Source: Hirschia sp964351655 (GTDB lineage Bacteria > Pseudomonadota > Alphaproteobacteria > Caulobacterales > Hyphomonadaceae). From it: 64,000 nt of DNA. The position numbers and the translations under genes are program-made. The stretch spans positions 1 through 64,000 of the forward strand of contig CAYGPD010000011.1 in the NCBI GenBank assembly GCA_964351655.1, read 5' to 3'. Every line of letters begins with the position of its first letter. Within the stretch, counting starts at the first letter, position 1. Positions 43,922 through 52,095 of this stretch are shown one piece after another. Below the pieces are notes generated by a model that saw only the letters and a list, made by a program, of their open reading frames with translations, was not told the DNA's origin and did no database searches.

Positions 43922-45118
43922 CTAACGTATCAACCCGTCGTGAAGGGGAGGTGCTGTCTTGTTTTTAGCTGCTTTTGCTGCGTCCTTTTTGCGGTTTCCG
44001 CTGGCATAGAGTGCAACACCATATTGAATAGCAATCCCAAAGCTAAACAGGACCACATCAAGTAAGAATGTGGGGGGGATGATTTGGCGGAAACACTGCA
44101 AAAATATCGATAAGACGGTACCAACGGCAAACACAGGTAATCCGTGTTTGCCCATAAGCTCTAATCCATTCCATAGGCGCGATGTCGCTATCCAGCTAGG
44201 CCATTTGGTGTTGATGATCAAATACGCCATTGAGAGCACGTGCAAGAGGCGCGGCAGGGATAGGTAAGATTTATTGAAGTCTTTGAAAATACGCGGTAAT
44301 TCGTCATTAAATGGCAGTGCGCCCATGCGCATTTGTATCCAGTAAAAAGAGAATAACGTGTAGGCTAGTGCAAGGATGTAGAGCACAGGATGGAAGGGAG
44401 CGATCTGCTTTCCTGTACGTGTGCTCATGCCGCCGACGATACCGATCACAAAGATGAATTGCCACGCAAACGGATTTAGAAACCAGCGTCCACTATGAGG
44501 CCAGTTAGGCATGTTTATGTAGATGCCACTGTAGAATAGCATGTGTAGAGCAAACCAAACAAAAGCTGATAAGCCTATGAGAAGCCAGTGGTTTTTTACA
44601 CCTAGCCACAAAAACGCCGGAGCCATCATGATGAGCAGCATATAGAGTGGAAGAATGTTCACATACCCGATTTGATAGGTGAGGAGAGGCACACCAATAG
44701 AAGCTAGAATGGGGTGTTCTATAAGTGGCTGAAGCGATACCGCACGGATCATTTTGTCTGTGCCAAATACGCCGATAGAGACGGCCATAATCGCAAAACA
44801 TGCAGCAATAACAAGTAAATGTGCCCAGTATAACTTAAAGGCGCGCGCCCACATTTTCTTTGCGCCATTCATAAACTCACCGCGCTGGAAAGTGCCTGTA
44901 TAGGCTAGACCAACTGCAATACCGGACATGAGCACAAATGCTTCTGCGGCATCAGAGAAACCCCAGTTTCGGGATGTGTATTTTTCGAAAGCATTTCCCG
45001 GCACGTGGTTGATAAAAATGGTAAGAATAGCAAAGCCACGAAAGACATCGAGCCGGCGATCGCGAGATGCTTTTGAAGTGTGTTTTGAAATGTGTGCAGC
45101 CCCCGAGGTATTAGGCAT
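43922..45118 (-). CDS. opgC: OpgC, succinyltransferase of periplasmic glucans
   Basis: A 398-residue membrane protein with about ten helices of the OpgC/acyltransferase-3-related group. The N-terminus DRRLDVFRGFAILTIFINHVPGNA has the Arg and His of the active-site motif, and SRNWGFSDAAEAFVLMSGIAVGLAY is the OpgC family block. It adds acyl groups such as succinate to osmoregulated periplasmic glucans. Its ATG lies inside the end of opgH (8-base overlap), so translation is coupled. The C-terminal tail is Lys/Ala-rich and cytoplasmic. It is the last gene of the opg operon. Confidence 0.92.
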   Translation of the reverse strand: MPNTSGAAHISKHTSKASRDRRLDVFRGFAILTIFINHVPGNAFEKYTSRNWGFSDAAEAFVLMSGIAVGLAYTGTFQRGEFMNGAKKMWARAFKLYWAHLLVIAACFAIMAVSIGVFGTDKMIRAVSLQPLIEHPILASIGVPLLTYQIGYVNILPLYMLLIMMAPAFLWLGVKNHWLLIGLSAFVWFALHMLFYSGIYINMPNWPHSGRWFLNPFAWQFIFVIGIVGGMSTRTGKQIAPFHPVLYILALAYTLFSFYWIQMRMGALPFNDELPRIFKDFNKSYLSLPRLLHVLSMAYLIINTKWPSWIATSRLWNGLELMGKHGLPVFAVGTVLSIFLQCFRQIIPPTFLLDVVLFSFGIAIQYGVALYASGNRKKDAAKAAKNKTAPPLHDGLIR

Positions 45119-46949
45119 GTGTGGTGCTGTCTATGCTGTGGTCTGAGCCAGAGCCTTGCGTGCTATCGTCTTGCTGCGCATCTGTTGTGTCGCTGGTAAT
45201 CGCTTGCGAGCGCCATTGTTGCAAAATGGTTTCTTGGATCTGCATTATGTGCATTGGGGCGTACTCTGTCGGGGTCCAGAATATGCCTGCGGCGGATGCA
45301 AATTTTCCAGTCGATCTGGTTGATGTGATCGTGATGAGTATCGGCGCAAGGATTTGCGGAATTGCAATCGGCATAAACCAATACACAAGTTGCGGCGCTA
45401 AAAACCAGCAAGCTGCCATTATGGCAATTCCCGATAAGGAGATCCACCAAGAGGCGAGAAAGCTTTCTTTTAGTCCGACAGTATCGGCATCACGGTTTGA
45501 TGCTGGCCAACCGCCATCTCTGCCTGAAACGATTTCGAGGAAAGCACGTGTTTGAAACATCAGCATGATGGGGGCAAACATTGACGACCAAATAATTTCA
45601 ATCGTCGTACTCCAGAGCGCTGTGAGTGTACCGCCAAAATCTTTGTTTTCGCCTGTGAGCAAGCCCCGCAACACGATCAGGAATTTAGGTCCGATCAGCA
45701 AAACAAGGACACCTATGATCAAGGTAAGCGCTTGGGTTTCTGCGGAAACAGGGAAGACTGGCCGTTGACCTGGGTTTGGGAAATAGTTTGTTGTTGTTTC
45801 AATCAATGTCGGCGCAAGAATGGAGGCAATGATAAATAATGCCCAAAGCGGCGAGGCTAAATAGGCCATGATACCCTGTGTGAAGGTGAACCGGCACCAT
45901 AAGGTTAGGCCAGGCGCACCAACGAGGCGTGTGTGCTGCAAATTACCCTGACACCAGCGGCGATCGCGCTTGGCAAAGTCGATAATGTTTTCTGGGCCTT
46001 CTTCAAATGAGCCTTGAATTTCAGGGTCAACTATGACGGTCCATCCAGCGCGAGATAAAAGTGCGGCTTCAACATAATCATGGCTAAGGATGTGACCACC
46101 AAATGGAGGTTTACCCTTTAGGGCTGGCAGGCCGCAGCTCGTGGCAAATGCGTGCGTGCGCACAATTGCATTATGTCCCCAAAACGGGCCTTCTTCTCCT
46201 TGTGTGCTGGCGAGACCGCGCGCAAATGAAGGAGAGAAATAGTTGGCAGCAAATTGTATTGCGCGGCCAAACCATGTGCGCGCGCGGATAACTTTAGGTA
46301 GGGTTTGTAGAAGCCCAATATTTTCATTCGCTTCCATACGCTGTACCATGTGTGCCAGCGTTTCGCCTTCCATGAGACTGTCTGCATCCAGAATAATGAG
46401 ATATTCATAGGCGGCACCAGATGTGCGAATGAAGTCTTCAATATTGCCTGCTTTTTTACCTATATTCTTCTCGCGGCGGCGGTAAAAGATATTGGATTTG
46501 TCGCCCCATTCATTGACGAGCTTATCAAACCATTCTTCTTCCAATGATGCGATTTCATCTTTGTTGGTATCAGAAAGTATCGCGAAATCGAAATGGTCTG
46601 GTTTATCCGTTAGACTGAGAGAATGGACCATCGCAGCCACATGTGAAAATGTGCGGGAGGGGTCTTCATTGTACACGGGAACTAGAATCGCTGTGCGGCG
46701 ATTATCTGGAACGGGGGGAAGTGTTTGCTTTGAACCCGCGAGCGCATCAGGATTTTGTGCAAACAGCCCGCCAATGGCCATAGAGCCACCCCATGCTATC
46801 CATGCGGATGTGATGGCGAGTAAGAAGATTCGAATGTAGTCGAGGAAATCTTTACCATCTGCAAAAAATACTTCCGCTGATAGCCGCGTGGCGGCAATAG
46901 CGATGATCAATGCATAAGCAAGAGAGACGAAGCGACTAATAAAAAGCAT
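45111..46949 (-). CDS. opgH: OpgH glucan glucosyltransferase, body of the protein
   Basis: A 612-residue inner-membrane glycosyltransferase (GT2) that builds the beta-glucan backbone of periplasmic glucans. Marks are AILVPVYNEDPSRTF, ILSDTNKDE, FYRRREKNIGKKAGNIEDF, the DADS metal motif in LIILDADSLMEG, ILSHDYVEAALL and DRRWCQGNLQHTRL. It has two helices before the catalytic domain and several after it. The ATG at 46949 has a TAAGG site 6 bases upstream and an in-frame stop 9 bases upstream. Compared with relatives it lacks the N-terminal cytosolic tail, which appears to be coded by the separate frame at 47039-47197. Confidence 0.93.
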   Translation of the reverse strand: MLFISRFVSLAYALIIAIAATRLSAEVFFADGKDFLDYIRIFLLAITSAWIAWGGSMAIGGLFAQNPDALAGSKQTLPPVPDNRRTAILVPVYNEDPSRTFSHVAAMVHSLSLTDKPDHFDFAILSDTNKDEIASLEEEWFDKLVNEWGDKSNIFYRRREKNIGKKAGNIEDFIRTSGAAYEYLIILDADSLMEGETLAHMVQRMEANENIGLLQTLPKVIRARTWFGRAIQFAANYFSPSFARGLASTQGEEGPFWGHNAIVRTHAFATSCGLPALKGKPPFGGHILSHDYVEAALLSRAGWTVIVDPEIQGSFEEGPENIIDFAKRDRRWCQGNLQHTRLVGAPGLTLWCRFTFTQGIMAYLASPLWALFIIASILAPTLIETTTNYFPNPGQRPVFPVSAETQALTLIIGVLVLLIGPKFLIVLRGLLTGENKDFGGTLTALWSTTIEIIWSSMFAPIMLMFQTRAFLEIVSGRDGGWPASNRDADTVGLKESFLASWWISLSGIAIMAACWFLAPQLVYWFMPIAIPQILAPILITITSTRSTGKFASAAGIFWTPTEYAPMHIMQIQETILQQWRSQAITSDTTDAQQDDSTQGSGSDHSIDSTTHA

Positions 46950-46961
46950 AAGCTTACCTTA

Positions 46962-47007
46962 CAGTTCCATGCCGCTAAGGGAAACTAGCTAGCTCGGGAT
47001 GGAACTG
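46962..47007. other. stem-loop just upstream of opgH
   Basis: CAGTTCCAT and ATGGAACTG are perfect 9-base arms around a 28-base loop that itself contains GCTAGC. In the minus-strand transcript the stem ends directly before the TAAGG ribosome site of opgH, so it could control translation. Only the sequence pattern supports this. Confidence 0.45.
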
Positions 47008-47038
47008 AAATAGATGAATTTTGTCGCTTAGGCACGCA

Positions 47039-47197
47039 TTATTTTGCTGCGATACGTGCAACAAATGGCAAAACAGACGTGGTGCGGCGCGTACGGCGAC
47101 GTTCCAGCGACTGAGCAGGCATAGCCAACGGTGCGTTTGGTAGGCCGCGCATTGTTGATTTTGATACAGAGTTAGATTTTTCAGTGACGTTTTTCAT
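47039..47197 (-). CDS. separate N-terminal segment of OpgH, 52 residues
   Basis: A short frame starting MKNVTEKSNSV whose middle, NAPLAMPAQSLERRR, looks like the PLAMP-Q motif that I know from the N-terminal cytosolic tail of alphaproteobacterial OpgH. It ends 89 bases before the OpgH body, which begins directly with the first membrane helix. GGAG lies 8 bases before its ATG at 47197, and it overlaps the end of opgG by 17 bases, so it is likely translated. Both the in-frame continuation and the frame of the OpgH body have stop codons in between, so no simple readthrough makes one protein. It may be a broken gene start or a true split subunit. Confidence 0.55.
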   Translation of the reverse strand: MKNVTEKSNSVSKSTMRGLPNAPLAMPAQSLERRRTRRTTSVLPFVARIAAK

Positions 47198-48830
47198 CGC
47201 CAGATCTCCATTGGTAAAGCCAGATTTCGGACAGACGTTCACCCTTATTTTCGAGGTAAGCGTTCATTTCCATTGGTTTGTCCGAGTTTGTTTTTGCGTC
47301 GAGGACTAAGCGCCACACATTTGAGTCGCCTATGCGAGACAAAGAAGTGTGTACGAGGTCACCACGACTTATGTTGATGACAGATTTTACATCTGCGTCT
47401 TCTGGAAGGTTCTCAAGTTGTCCTCCTTCAAAATCTACAACAAATTTACGTAACGGGTTTTTGCCTACAGTACCCGATACACCGCCCATGCCGCCGCGAA
47501 GGCCGATCACTTTAGCGAATGTCTTTTTAGTATCTGTTTTTTCAGGCGAAATTGTGTCAGAAACAGCCATCTGGGTTACATCTTGTTCATGATCGGGACG
47601 TTCTACGTCCCCCCAAGAGAGGCGGTATGAGTATTCACGAAACTCACCAGCTTTAGGTGCGTCTGAGGGAGTCCAGAATGCGACGATGTTATCGTTGATT
47701 TCTAGTTCAGTCGGGATTTCGACAAGTGAAACTGTGCCTTTTCCCCAATCACCAACGGGTTCAACAAGGAGTGAAGGGCGGCGCTCATAATGTGCTTCTG
47801 CATCTTGGTATTGATTGAAGTCACGGTTACGCTGCATTAAGCCAAACGCTTTGACGTTGTTTTCTGCAAAGTAAGAGTTTGCCAATGTTTGTGGATTGTT
47901 CAAGCTGCGCCACAATTCATCGCCGTTTGCACGAATGATCTTTAGACCATCACTATCATGTACACGTCCGCGATAATCATCAAAGCGGTGGTTTGAATCT
48001 GAATACAGATACATGCTTGTGAGGGGAGCTACACCAAGGCGGGCAACGTCTTTGCGAAAGTAAAGACGAGCGGTGACATCCATGGTGGTGTCTTCACCTG
48101 GCGTGATGATGAATTTAAACGCACCGGTAACGGATTTACTGTCTAACGCAGCGTAGACTGTAATATCTTGTGCGTCTTTGGTTGGTTTCTCAATGTAGAA
48201 ATCTGAAAAGCGGGGAAACTCTTCTCCGGCCGCAGTGGCTGTGTTTACCGAAAGACCACGTGCTGAGAGACCGTATAAGCTGCCTTTACCGAGCGCACGA
48301 AAATAGCTGGCTCCGATGAATGATACGAGTTCATCTTTATAGTCTGCAGAATTAAGTGGAGAGGCTAAACGAAAACCTGCAACACCCGGCATCACGAAAT
48401 CTTTGAAATCTTCTGGGTTAAGTGGTTCACGGTAGATAAAATCGTCTGAGCTGAAACCAACGGGCGTTACTTTTTCGCCTGTAACCTCATAAACACGGAC
48501 AGTTTCCCAGAATATTCCACCAAGGTGGAAAGCTTGCATTTCAAATGGAGACTGATCTTTCCAGTACGCTTTTTCAGGGTCATGACGGATAGCGCGGTGC
48601 TCATCATATGTCATGCTGCTGAGAATTTCAGGAAGTTCATCGCGAGACGGCGCTTCATAAGGCGCTTTAGCACGTGCTTCCATTACCTCGGAAAGCAGAT
48701 CAAACGAAAAAGGTGCGTCCGCGCTTGCTACCATGTCACGAGTTGCATTCGGCGCAGAACTAGCTGGCATAATTGCAAACAAAGACAGGATCATCCAAGA
48801 AATGAAGAGGGTGATGGATGGGCGAGACAT
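47181..48830 (-). CDS. opgG: OpgG periplasmic glucan biosynthesis protein
   Basis: A 549-residue secreted protein. Residues 1-25 form a signal peptide ending near PASSAP. The catalytic-like N-terminal domain of the OpgG/OpgD family begins with FSFDLLSEVMEARAKAPYE, with IRHDPEKAYWKDQSPFEMQAFHLGG, DDFIYREPLNPEDF and ARGLSVNTA as further family blocks; the C-terminal Ig-like domain starts near residue 410. OpgG makes or trims beta-1,6 branches of periplasmic glucans. It is the first gene of the opg operon. A CtrA-type box overlaps the first base of its start codon on the upstream side, and no good ribosome site is seen, so the start is only moderately sure. Confidence 0.93.
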   Translation of the reverse strand: MSRPSITLFISWMILSLFAIMPASSAPNATRDMVASADAPFSFDLLSEVMEARAKAPYEAPSRDELPEILSSMTYDEHRAIRHDPEKAYWKDQSPFEMQAFHLGGIFWETVRVYEVTGEKVTPVGFSSDDFIYREPLNPEDFKDFVMPGVAGFRLASPLNSADYKDELVSFIGASYFRALGKGSLYGLSARGLSVNTATAAGEEFPRFSDFYIEKPTKDAQDITVYAALDSKSVTGAFKFIITPGEDTTMDVTARLYFRKDVARLGVAPLTSMYLYSDSNHRFDDYRGRVHDSDGLKIIRANGDELWRSLNNPQTLANSYFAENNVKAFGLMQRNRDFNQYQDAEAHYERRPSLLVEPVGDWGKGTVSLVEIPTELEINDNIVAFWTPSDAPKAGEFREYSYRLSWGDVERPDHEQDVTQMAVSDTISPEKTDTKKTFAKVIGLRGGMGGVSGTVGKNPLRKFVVDFEGGQLENLPEDADVKSVINISRGDLVHTSLSRIGDSNVWRLVLDAKTNSDKPMEMNAYLENKGERLSEIWLYQWRSGDEKRH

Positions 48831-48844
48831 TAACGTGTTGTTAA
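48830..48844. promoter_or_regulatory. CtrA-type box at the opgG start codon
   Basis: TTAA-CGTGTTG-TTAA is a full match to the CtrA box and ends on the first base of the opgG start codon. At this place bound CtrA would block rather than assist transcription from a promoter further upstream. Confidence 0.45.
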
Positions 48845-48945
48845 CCTTTTGTTTCCCCTAGGGGCGTTGTTTGACTAAGTCGTTTTAAAGCGACGGTGCG
48901 TGTTTGAGGTGAGAGATAAGGGTGAGTGTTAAATTCGCGAATGTG

Positions 48946-49144
48946 TTAGTCTGTAGTTTGAACGCGCGGGCGATCTAGATGTTCCACAATGCGCTGGAAG
49001 GTCTTGTTTTCAATAGCATCATAATAAGCTGGGCTTTGATGATCCCGTGAAGATTCGGCGTCCTCCTGTTAACGATGAGACCTTATTACCTAAATCTTCA
49101 AAACTTTCATGTGAAAAATCAGTAAGCTGGCAATAAAACTTCAT
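48946..49144 (-). pseudogene. broken small gene of about 65 residues
   Basis: On the minus strand an ATG at 49144 opens a frame starting MKFYCQLTDFSHESFEDLG. After about 30 codons the protein-like pattern moves to the +1 frame, which reads SRDHQSPAYYDAIENKTF and RIVEHLDRP and ends with TAA at 48946-48948. The total length, 199 bases, is 66 codons plus one base, as expected for one extra base near 49060-49070. The second part has no start codon of its own. I recognise no family. It may be a decayed gene, a sequencing error or a frameshift that is used; an AGGAGG sequence sits at the shift point. Confidence 0.45.
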
Positions 49145-49457
49145 CCACACGCGCTAAAAGCCGCGTATTGCTTGGGATTCTGGCAGTTATGAAAAATTTG
49201 TAAGCATTTAGAATCCGTGTCTATTGCCAGAGAATCGGTATCAAAAGGATAAATTTGAAATTGTATTTTTGATCTTTCTGATAAAATTCCGTTCAATTGG
49301 CGACTGAAAAGCGCTAAAATCAAGGTATGACAGCGCTTTAGCAAGAAGATTTATCGCTTGGTGCTTGTGGTTTGGGTAACTCTCAGCCATTTTTGTATTT
49401 TACAAGATAACACCTTCGCGACTCACCTGAGCGTAAGAAGATTGACGGGAAAAAGTT
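49145..49457. other. regulatory region upstream of lacI-type gene
   Basis: About 310 bases without a convincing gene. It holds the paired AGCGCT sites at 49310-49337 and the word GCGCTAAAA twice (49151 and 49311). The minus-strand frame at 49141-49344 has no ribosome site and an unusual residue mix, so I do not count it as a gene. Confidence 0.5.
49310..49337. promoter_or_regulatory. paired LacI-type operator candidates
   Basis: Two AGCGCT palindromes, at 49310-49315 and 49332-49337, have centres 22 bases apart, about two helix turns. The outer bases form an inverted repeat AAAGCGCT...AGCGCTTT, and the second site is within TGACAGCGCT, close to operators of LacI-family proteins in Proteobacteria. 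They lie 120-150 bases before the regulator start. Confidence 0.5.
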
Positions 49458-50522
49458 TTGGGTTCGGACAGAGCGCGATCAAAGTCTATAACATTGTCAG
49501 ACGTTGCAAAGGATGCAGGCGTCTCACCGATGACTGTGTCTCGGGTGATAAATGGCGAAGCAAGCGTACGAGAAACGACGCGTGTTACAGTACAAGAATC
49601 TATTCGAAAGCTAAAATATCGGCCCAATATTGGTGCGCGTCGCTTGGCGGGTGCTAAAGTGGCACGTATCTGTCTGCTGTATGGAAACCCGTCGAGTTCT
49701 TATTTGGGAGAATTGCTGCTGGGGGCTGTGGAAATGGCCGGGCGGCTAGGGCATCAGCTTGTTGTGATCCGAGCTGGTAAAGACTTTTCAGCAGAAACTC
49801 TAGCTCAACAATATGGCGCACTATGGGATGGGATAATACTTCCCTCTCCTATGGGAGATGAAGCGGCAACACGGGCTGTAATTGAACGTGAGAAAATTCC
49901 GGCTGTATTTACGACAGGGCGCGTGACGTCTCCACGCAAGAAATTGTCACACGCTTTCGAGATAGGAATTGATAATAGAGCTGCTGCTAAAACGCTAACT
50001 CAAAAATTAATCGCGCTGGGACACACGCATATCGGTTATATTAAAGGACGGACCGACCATGCCGGAACCGCCTTGCGGTATCAGGGTTTTTGCGATGCGA
50101 TGGATGAAGCCGGACTGGAAGTAAATCCATTGCTCGTTGAGCAGGGCGATTTTACCTATCTTTCTGGTATGCAGGCTGCCGAACGTATGTTGACGTTTGA
50201 TCCAAGACCAACGGCTATTTTTGCAGCAAACGATGATATGGCTGCAGGGGTGCTTGGGGCGGGCTCGCGGCAGGGGCTAATATTGCCGGGAGATTTGTCT
50301 GTTGCTGGGTTTGACGATTCGCCTATTGCAACGAGTATTTGGCCTCACCTCACAACGATTCACCAACCGGTATCTGAAATTGGTTCTGTCGCTGTAGAGC
50401 GGTTGGATGGGATTATATTCCCCAAGGATGATGCTTTGAATACTAGTCCTGCTCATCATCAGTGGCTTGCCTATACATTAGTTGAGCGTGCATCAACTTC
50501 AGCTCCCAATCGACACAGTTAG
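49458..50522 (+). CDS. LacI family transcriptional regulator
   Basis: A 354-residue repressor. The helix-turn-helix (about residues 10-60) reads ITLSDVAKDAGVSPMTVSRV with hinge RPNIGARRLAGAK; the sugar-binding periplasmic-like core contains IGIDNRAAAKTL, HTHIGYIKGR, AIFAANDDMAAG and SVAGFDDSPIA. The start is a TTG at 49458, the only one that leaves a normal N-terminus before the DNA-binding helix. The ligand is probably a sugar or sugar derivative. It is divergent from the opg operon, so it could control glucan synthesis or itself; no catabolic gene lies near. Confidence 0.9.
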   Translation: MGSDRARSKSITLSDVAKDAGVSPMTVSRVINGEASVRETTRVTVQESIRKLKYRPNIGARRLAGAKVARICLLYGNPSSSYLGELLLGAVEMAGRLGHQLVVIRAGKDFSAETLAQQYGALWDGIILPSPMGDEAATRAVIEREKIPAVFTTGRVTSPRKKLSHAFEIGIDNRAAAKTLTQKLIALGHTHIGYIKGRTDHAGTALRYQGFCDAMDEAGLEVNPLLVEQGDFTYLSGMQAAERMLTFDPRPTAIFAANDDMAAGVLGAGSRQGLILPGDLSVAGFDDSPIATSIWPHLTTIHQPVSEIGSVAVERLDGIIFPKDDALNTSPAHHQWLAYTLVERASTSAPNRHS

Positions 50523-50678
50523 AAGAGTTGTCATACGCACAGATAGTGTGTGTTTTATGCCAAGTTCTTCATGCTTCTGCATGCAATTGTATGAATAAGG
50601 GTTGCACCTAAATGGAAACCCTACATATCTACGGTAATTAACTGTAGTTTACTGTCACGAATTGTGAGGAATAAGATA

Positions 50679-51293
50679 ATGGCAATTAGATACCACGAAG
50701 GCGATTTGCCCAATGGATTGAAACTCGGTGCTATTATCGCAGTGGACACAGAAGCAATGGGGCTGAATTTTCATCGTGATCAGCTCTGTGTTGTTCAGCT
50801 CTCCGACGGGACAGGTGATGAGCATGTTGTGCGCTTAGATCGCAAAACATTTGATTGCCCAAATCTGAAAGCGCTGCTGTCTGACACATCAGTTTTGAAA
50901 ATCTTTCACTTTGCACGATTTGATGTTGCAATGATGAAAAGATGGCTAGGCATAGAGTGTGCGCCGATCTTTTGTACGAAAATCGCCTCTAAGCTTGCAC
51001 GCACCTATACTGACCGCCACGGTTTGAAAGATGTGAGCCGTGAGCTTGTTGGCGCTGATATGTCAAAAGCTCAGCAATCTTCTGACTGGGGGGCAGACGC
51101 ATTAAGCGACGCCCAGCTAGCATATGCTGCTTCTGATGTGCTCTATCTGCATGAAATTCGAGAGAAATTAGTCGCTATGCTTGAGCGAGAGGGGCGCTTG
51201 GAGTTGGCGCAATCTTGTTTTGATTTCCTACCTAAACGTGCTGACCTTGATCTGGCAGGTTGGGCAGAAACGGATATTTTCGCTCATAGCTAA
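50679..51293 (+). CDS. RNase D-like 3'-5' exoribonuclease
   Basis: A 204-residue DEDD-type nuclease, the catalytic domain only, without HRDC domains. Acidic motifs: IIAVDTEAMGL (Asp and Glu of motif I), FHFARFDVAMM (motif II) and YAASDVLYLHEIREK (motif III with Tyr and Asp). Such short forms take part in RNA 3'-end processing or decay. The ATG at 50679 has GAGGAA 8 bases upstream; an in-frame ATG at 50664 is less likely. It is about half the size of E. coli RNase D, as is usual for these alphaproteobacterial proteins. It precedes the lptC gene. Confidence 0.92.
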   Translation: MAIRYHEGDLPNGLKLGAIIAVDTEAMGLNFHRDQLCVVQLSDGTGDEHVVRLDRKTFDCPNLKALLSDTSVLKIFHFARFDVAMMKRWLGIECAPIFCTKIASKLARTYTDRHGLKDVSRELVGADMSKAQQSSDWGADALSDAQLAYAASDVLYLHEIREKLVAMLEREGRLELAQSCFDFLPKRADLDLAGWAETDIFAHS

Positions 51294-51395
51294 AGAAATA
51301 CGGACTGTAGTCACAGTGCGGACAAGGTTCGTCCTTTATTTATGCTAACTTATTCGCCAGTATGATGTAGATTAATTAAAAAAACGGGGTCCAGT

Positions 51396-52025
51396 TTGAA
51401 CGCGCTCACTCACAATAAGATGGACTTATGGGAGCCACGGCGTGCGACGACCCTTACGCAAGCGCGTTTCCGGTCCAGTCTTGTTGGGCTAATGCGAATG
51501 TTATTTATGGCTGGTATCGCGATTTCTGCGGGTTGGCTCATTGGTCCGGTCGTTGTGCATAGTTTTATGTCAAACAGTAATATGCAAGTTGAACCGGTAA
51601 ACGGCATTACCATGCTTAATCCACGTTTTACGGGAAGAGATGATGCAGGCAATGCTTTTACGTTAACAGCTCAAACCGCAAAAAGACGCATAGACGCGCT
51701 TGAGGTTGTTGATTTGAATAGTCCTGTGCTTGAAGATGGCCTTGGTGGAATCGTAAAGGCAAAAGCGGGTGTGTATGATCGAGGCAGTCAATTGTTGACG
51801 CTGTCGGGTGATGTTGTTTTTGTGGATGCAGCTCAATATGAGGTGCGAACCCAAAATGCGATCGTATTCATTAGTGAAAATAGAGTTGTGGGTGATTATT
51901 CCATTGATGGCGATGGGCCATTGGGAGAATTTCGAGCCGATAATTTTGAAATTACGCAGGGCGGAAAAAACACCGTTCTAACAGGAAATGTATGGACTCG
52001 CATTGAGAGTGTCAAACAAGATTGA
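51396..52025 (+). CDS. lptC: LptC, LPS transport bridge component
   Basis: A 209-residue bitopic membrane protein with one helix at about residues 35-58 and a periplasmic beta-jellyroll. It passes lipopolysaccharide from the LptB2FG pump to LptA. Family pattern: NPRFTGRDDAGNAFTLTAQTAK and GVYDRGSQLLTLSGDV. A TTG start at 51396 is taken because GGGG lies about 7 bases before it; the first ATG is at 51420 and would also leave the helix whole. It begins the lptC-lptA-lptB-rpoN block common to Proteobacteria. Confidence 0.9.
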   Translation: MNALTHNKMDLWEPRRATTLTQARFRSSLVGLMRMLFMAGIAISAGWLIGPVVVHSFMSNSNMQVEPVNGITMLNPRFTGRDDAGNAFTLTAQTAKRRIDALEVVDLNSPVLEDGLGGIVKAKAGVYDRGSQLLTLSGDVVFVDAAQYEVRTQNAIVFISENRVVGDYSIDGDGPLGEFRADNFEITQGGKNTVLTGNVWTRIESVKQD

Positions 52026-52095
52026 TTAAATTCGAGACGACACACAAATGTTGGGTTTAAAGTGTAGAGTAGGCGCAGTGATGAGGAATTACGGC

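Noticed and set aside
49141..49344. Minus-strand 67-residue frame upstream of the LacI-type gene
   Set aside because: No ribosome site, Cys- and Gln-rich random look, and overlap with the likely operator sites.
50630..50655. CtrA box before the RNase D gene
   Set aside because: TTAA-CTGTAGT-TTAC matches only seven of eight fixed bases and the gene has no cell-cycle link.
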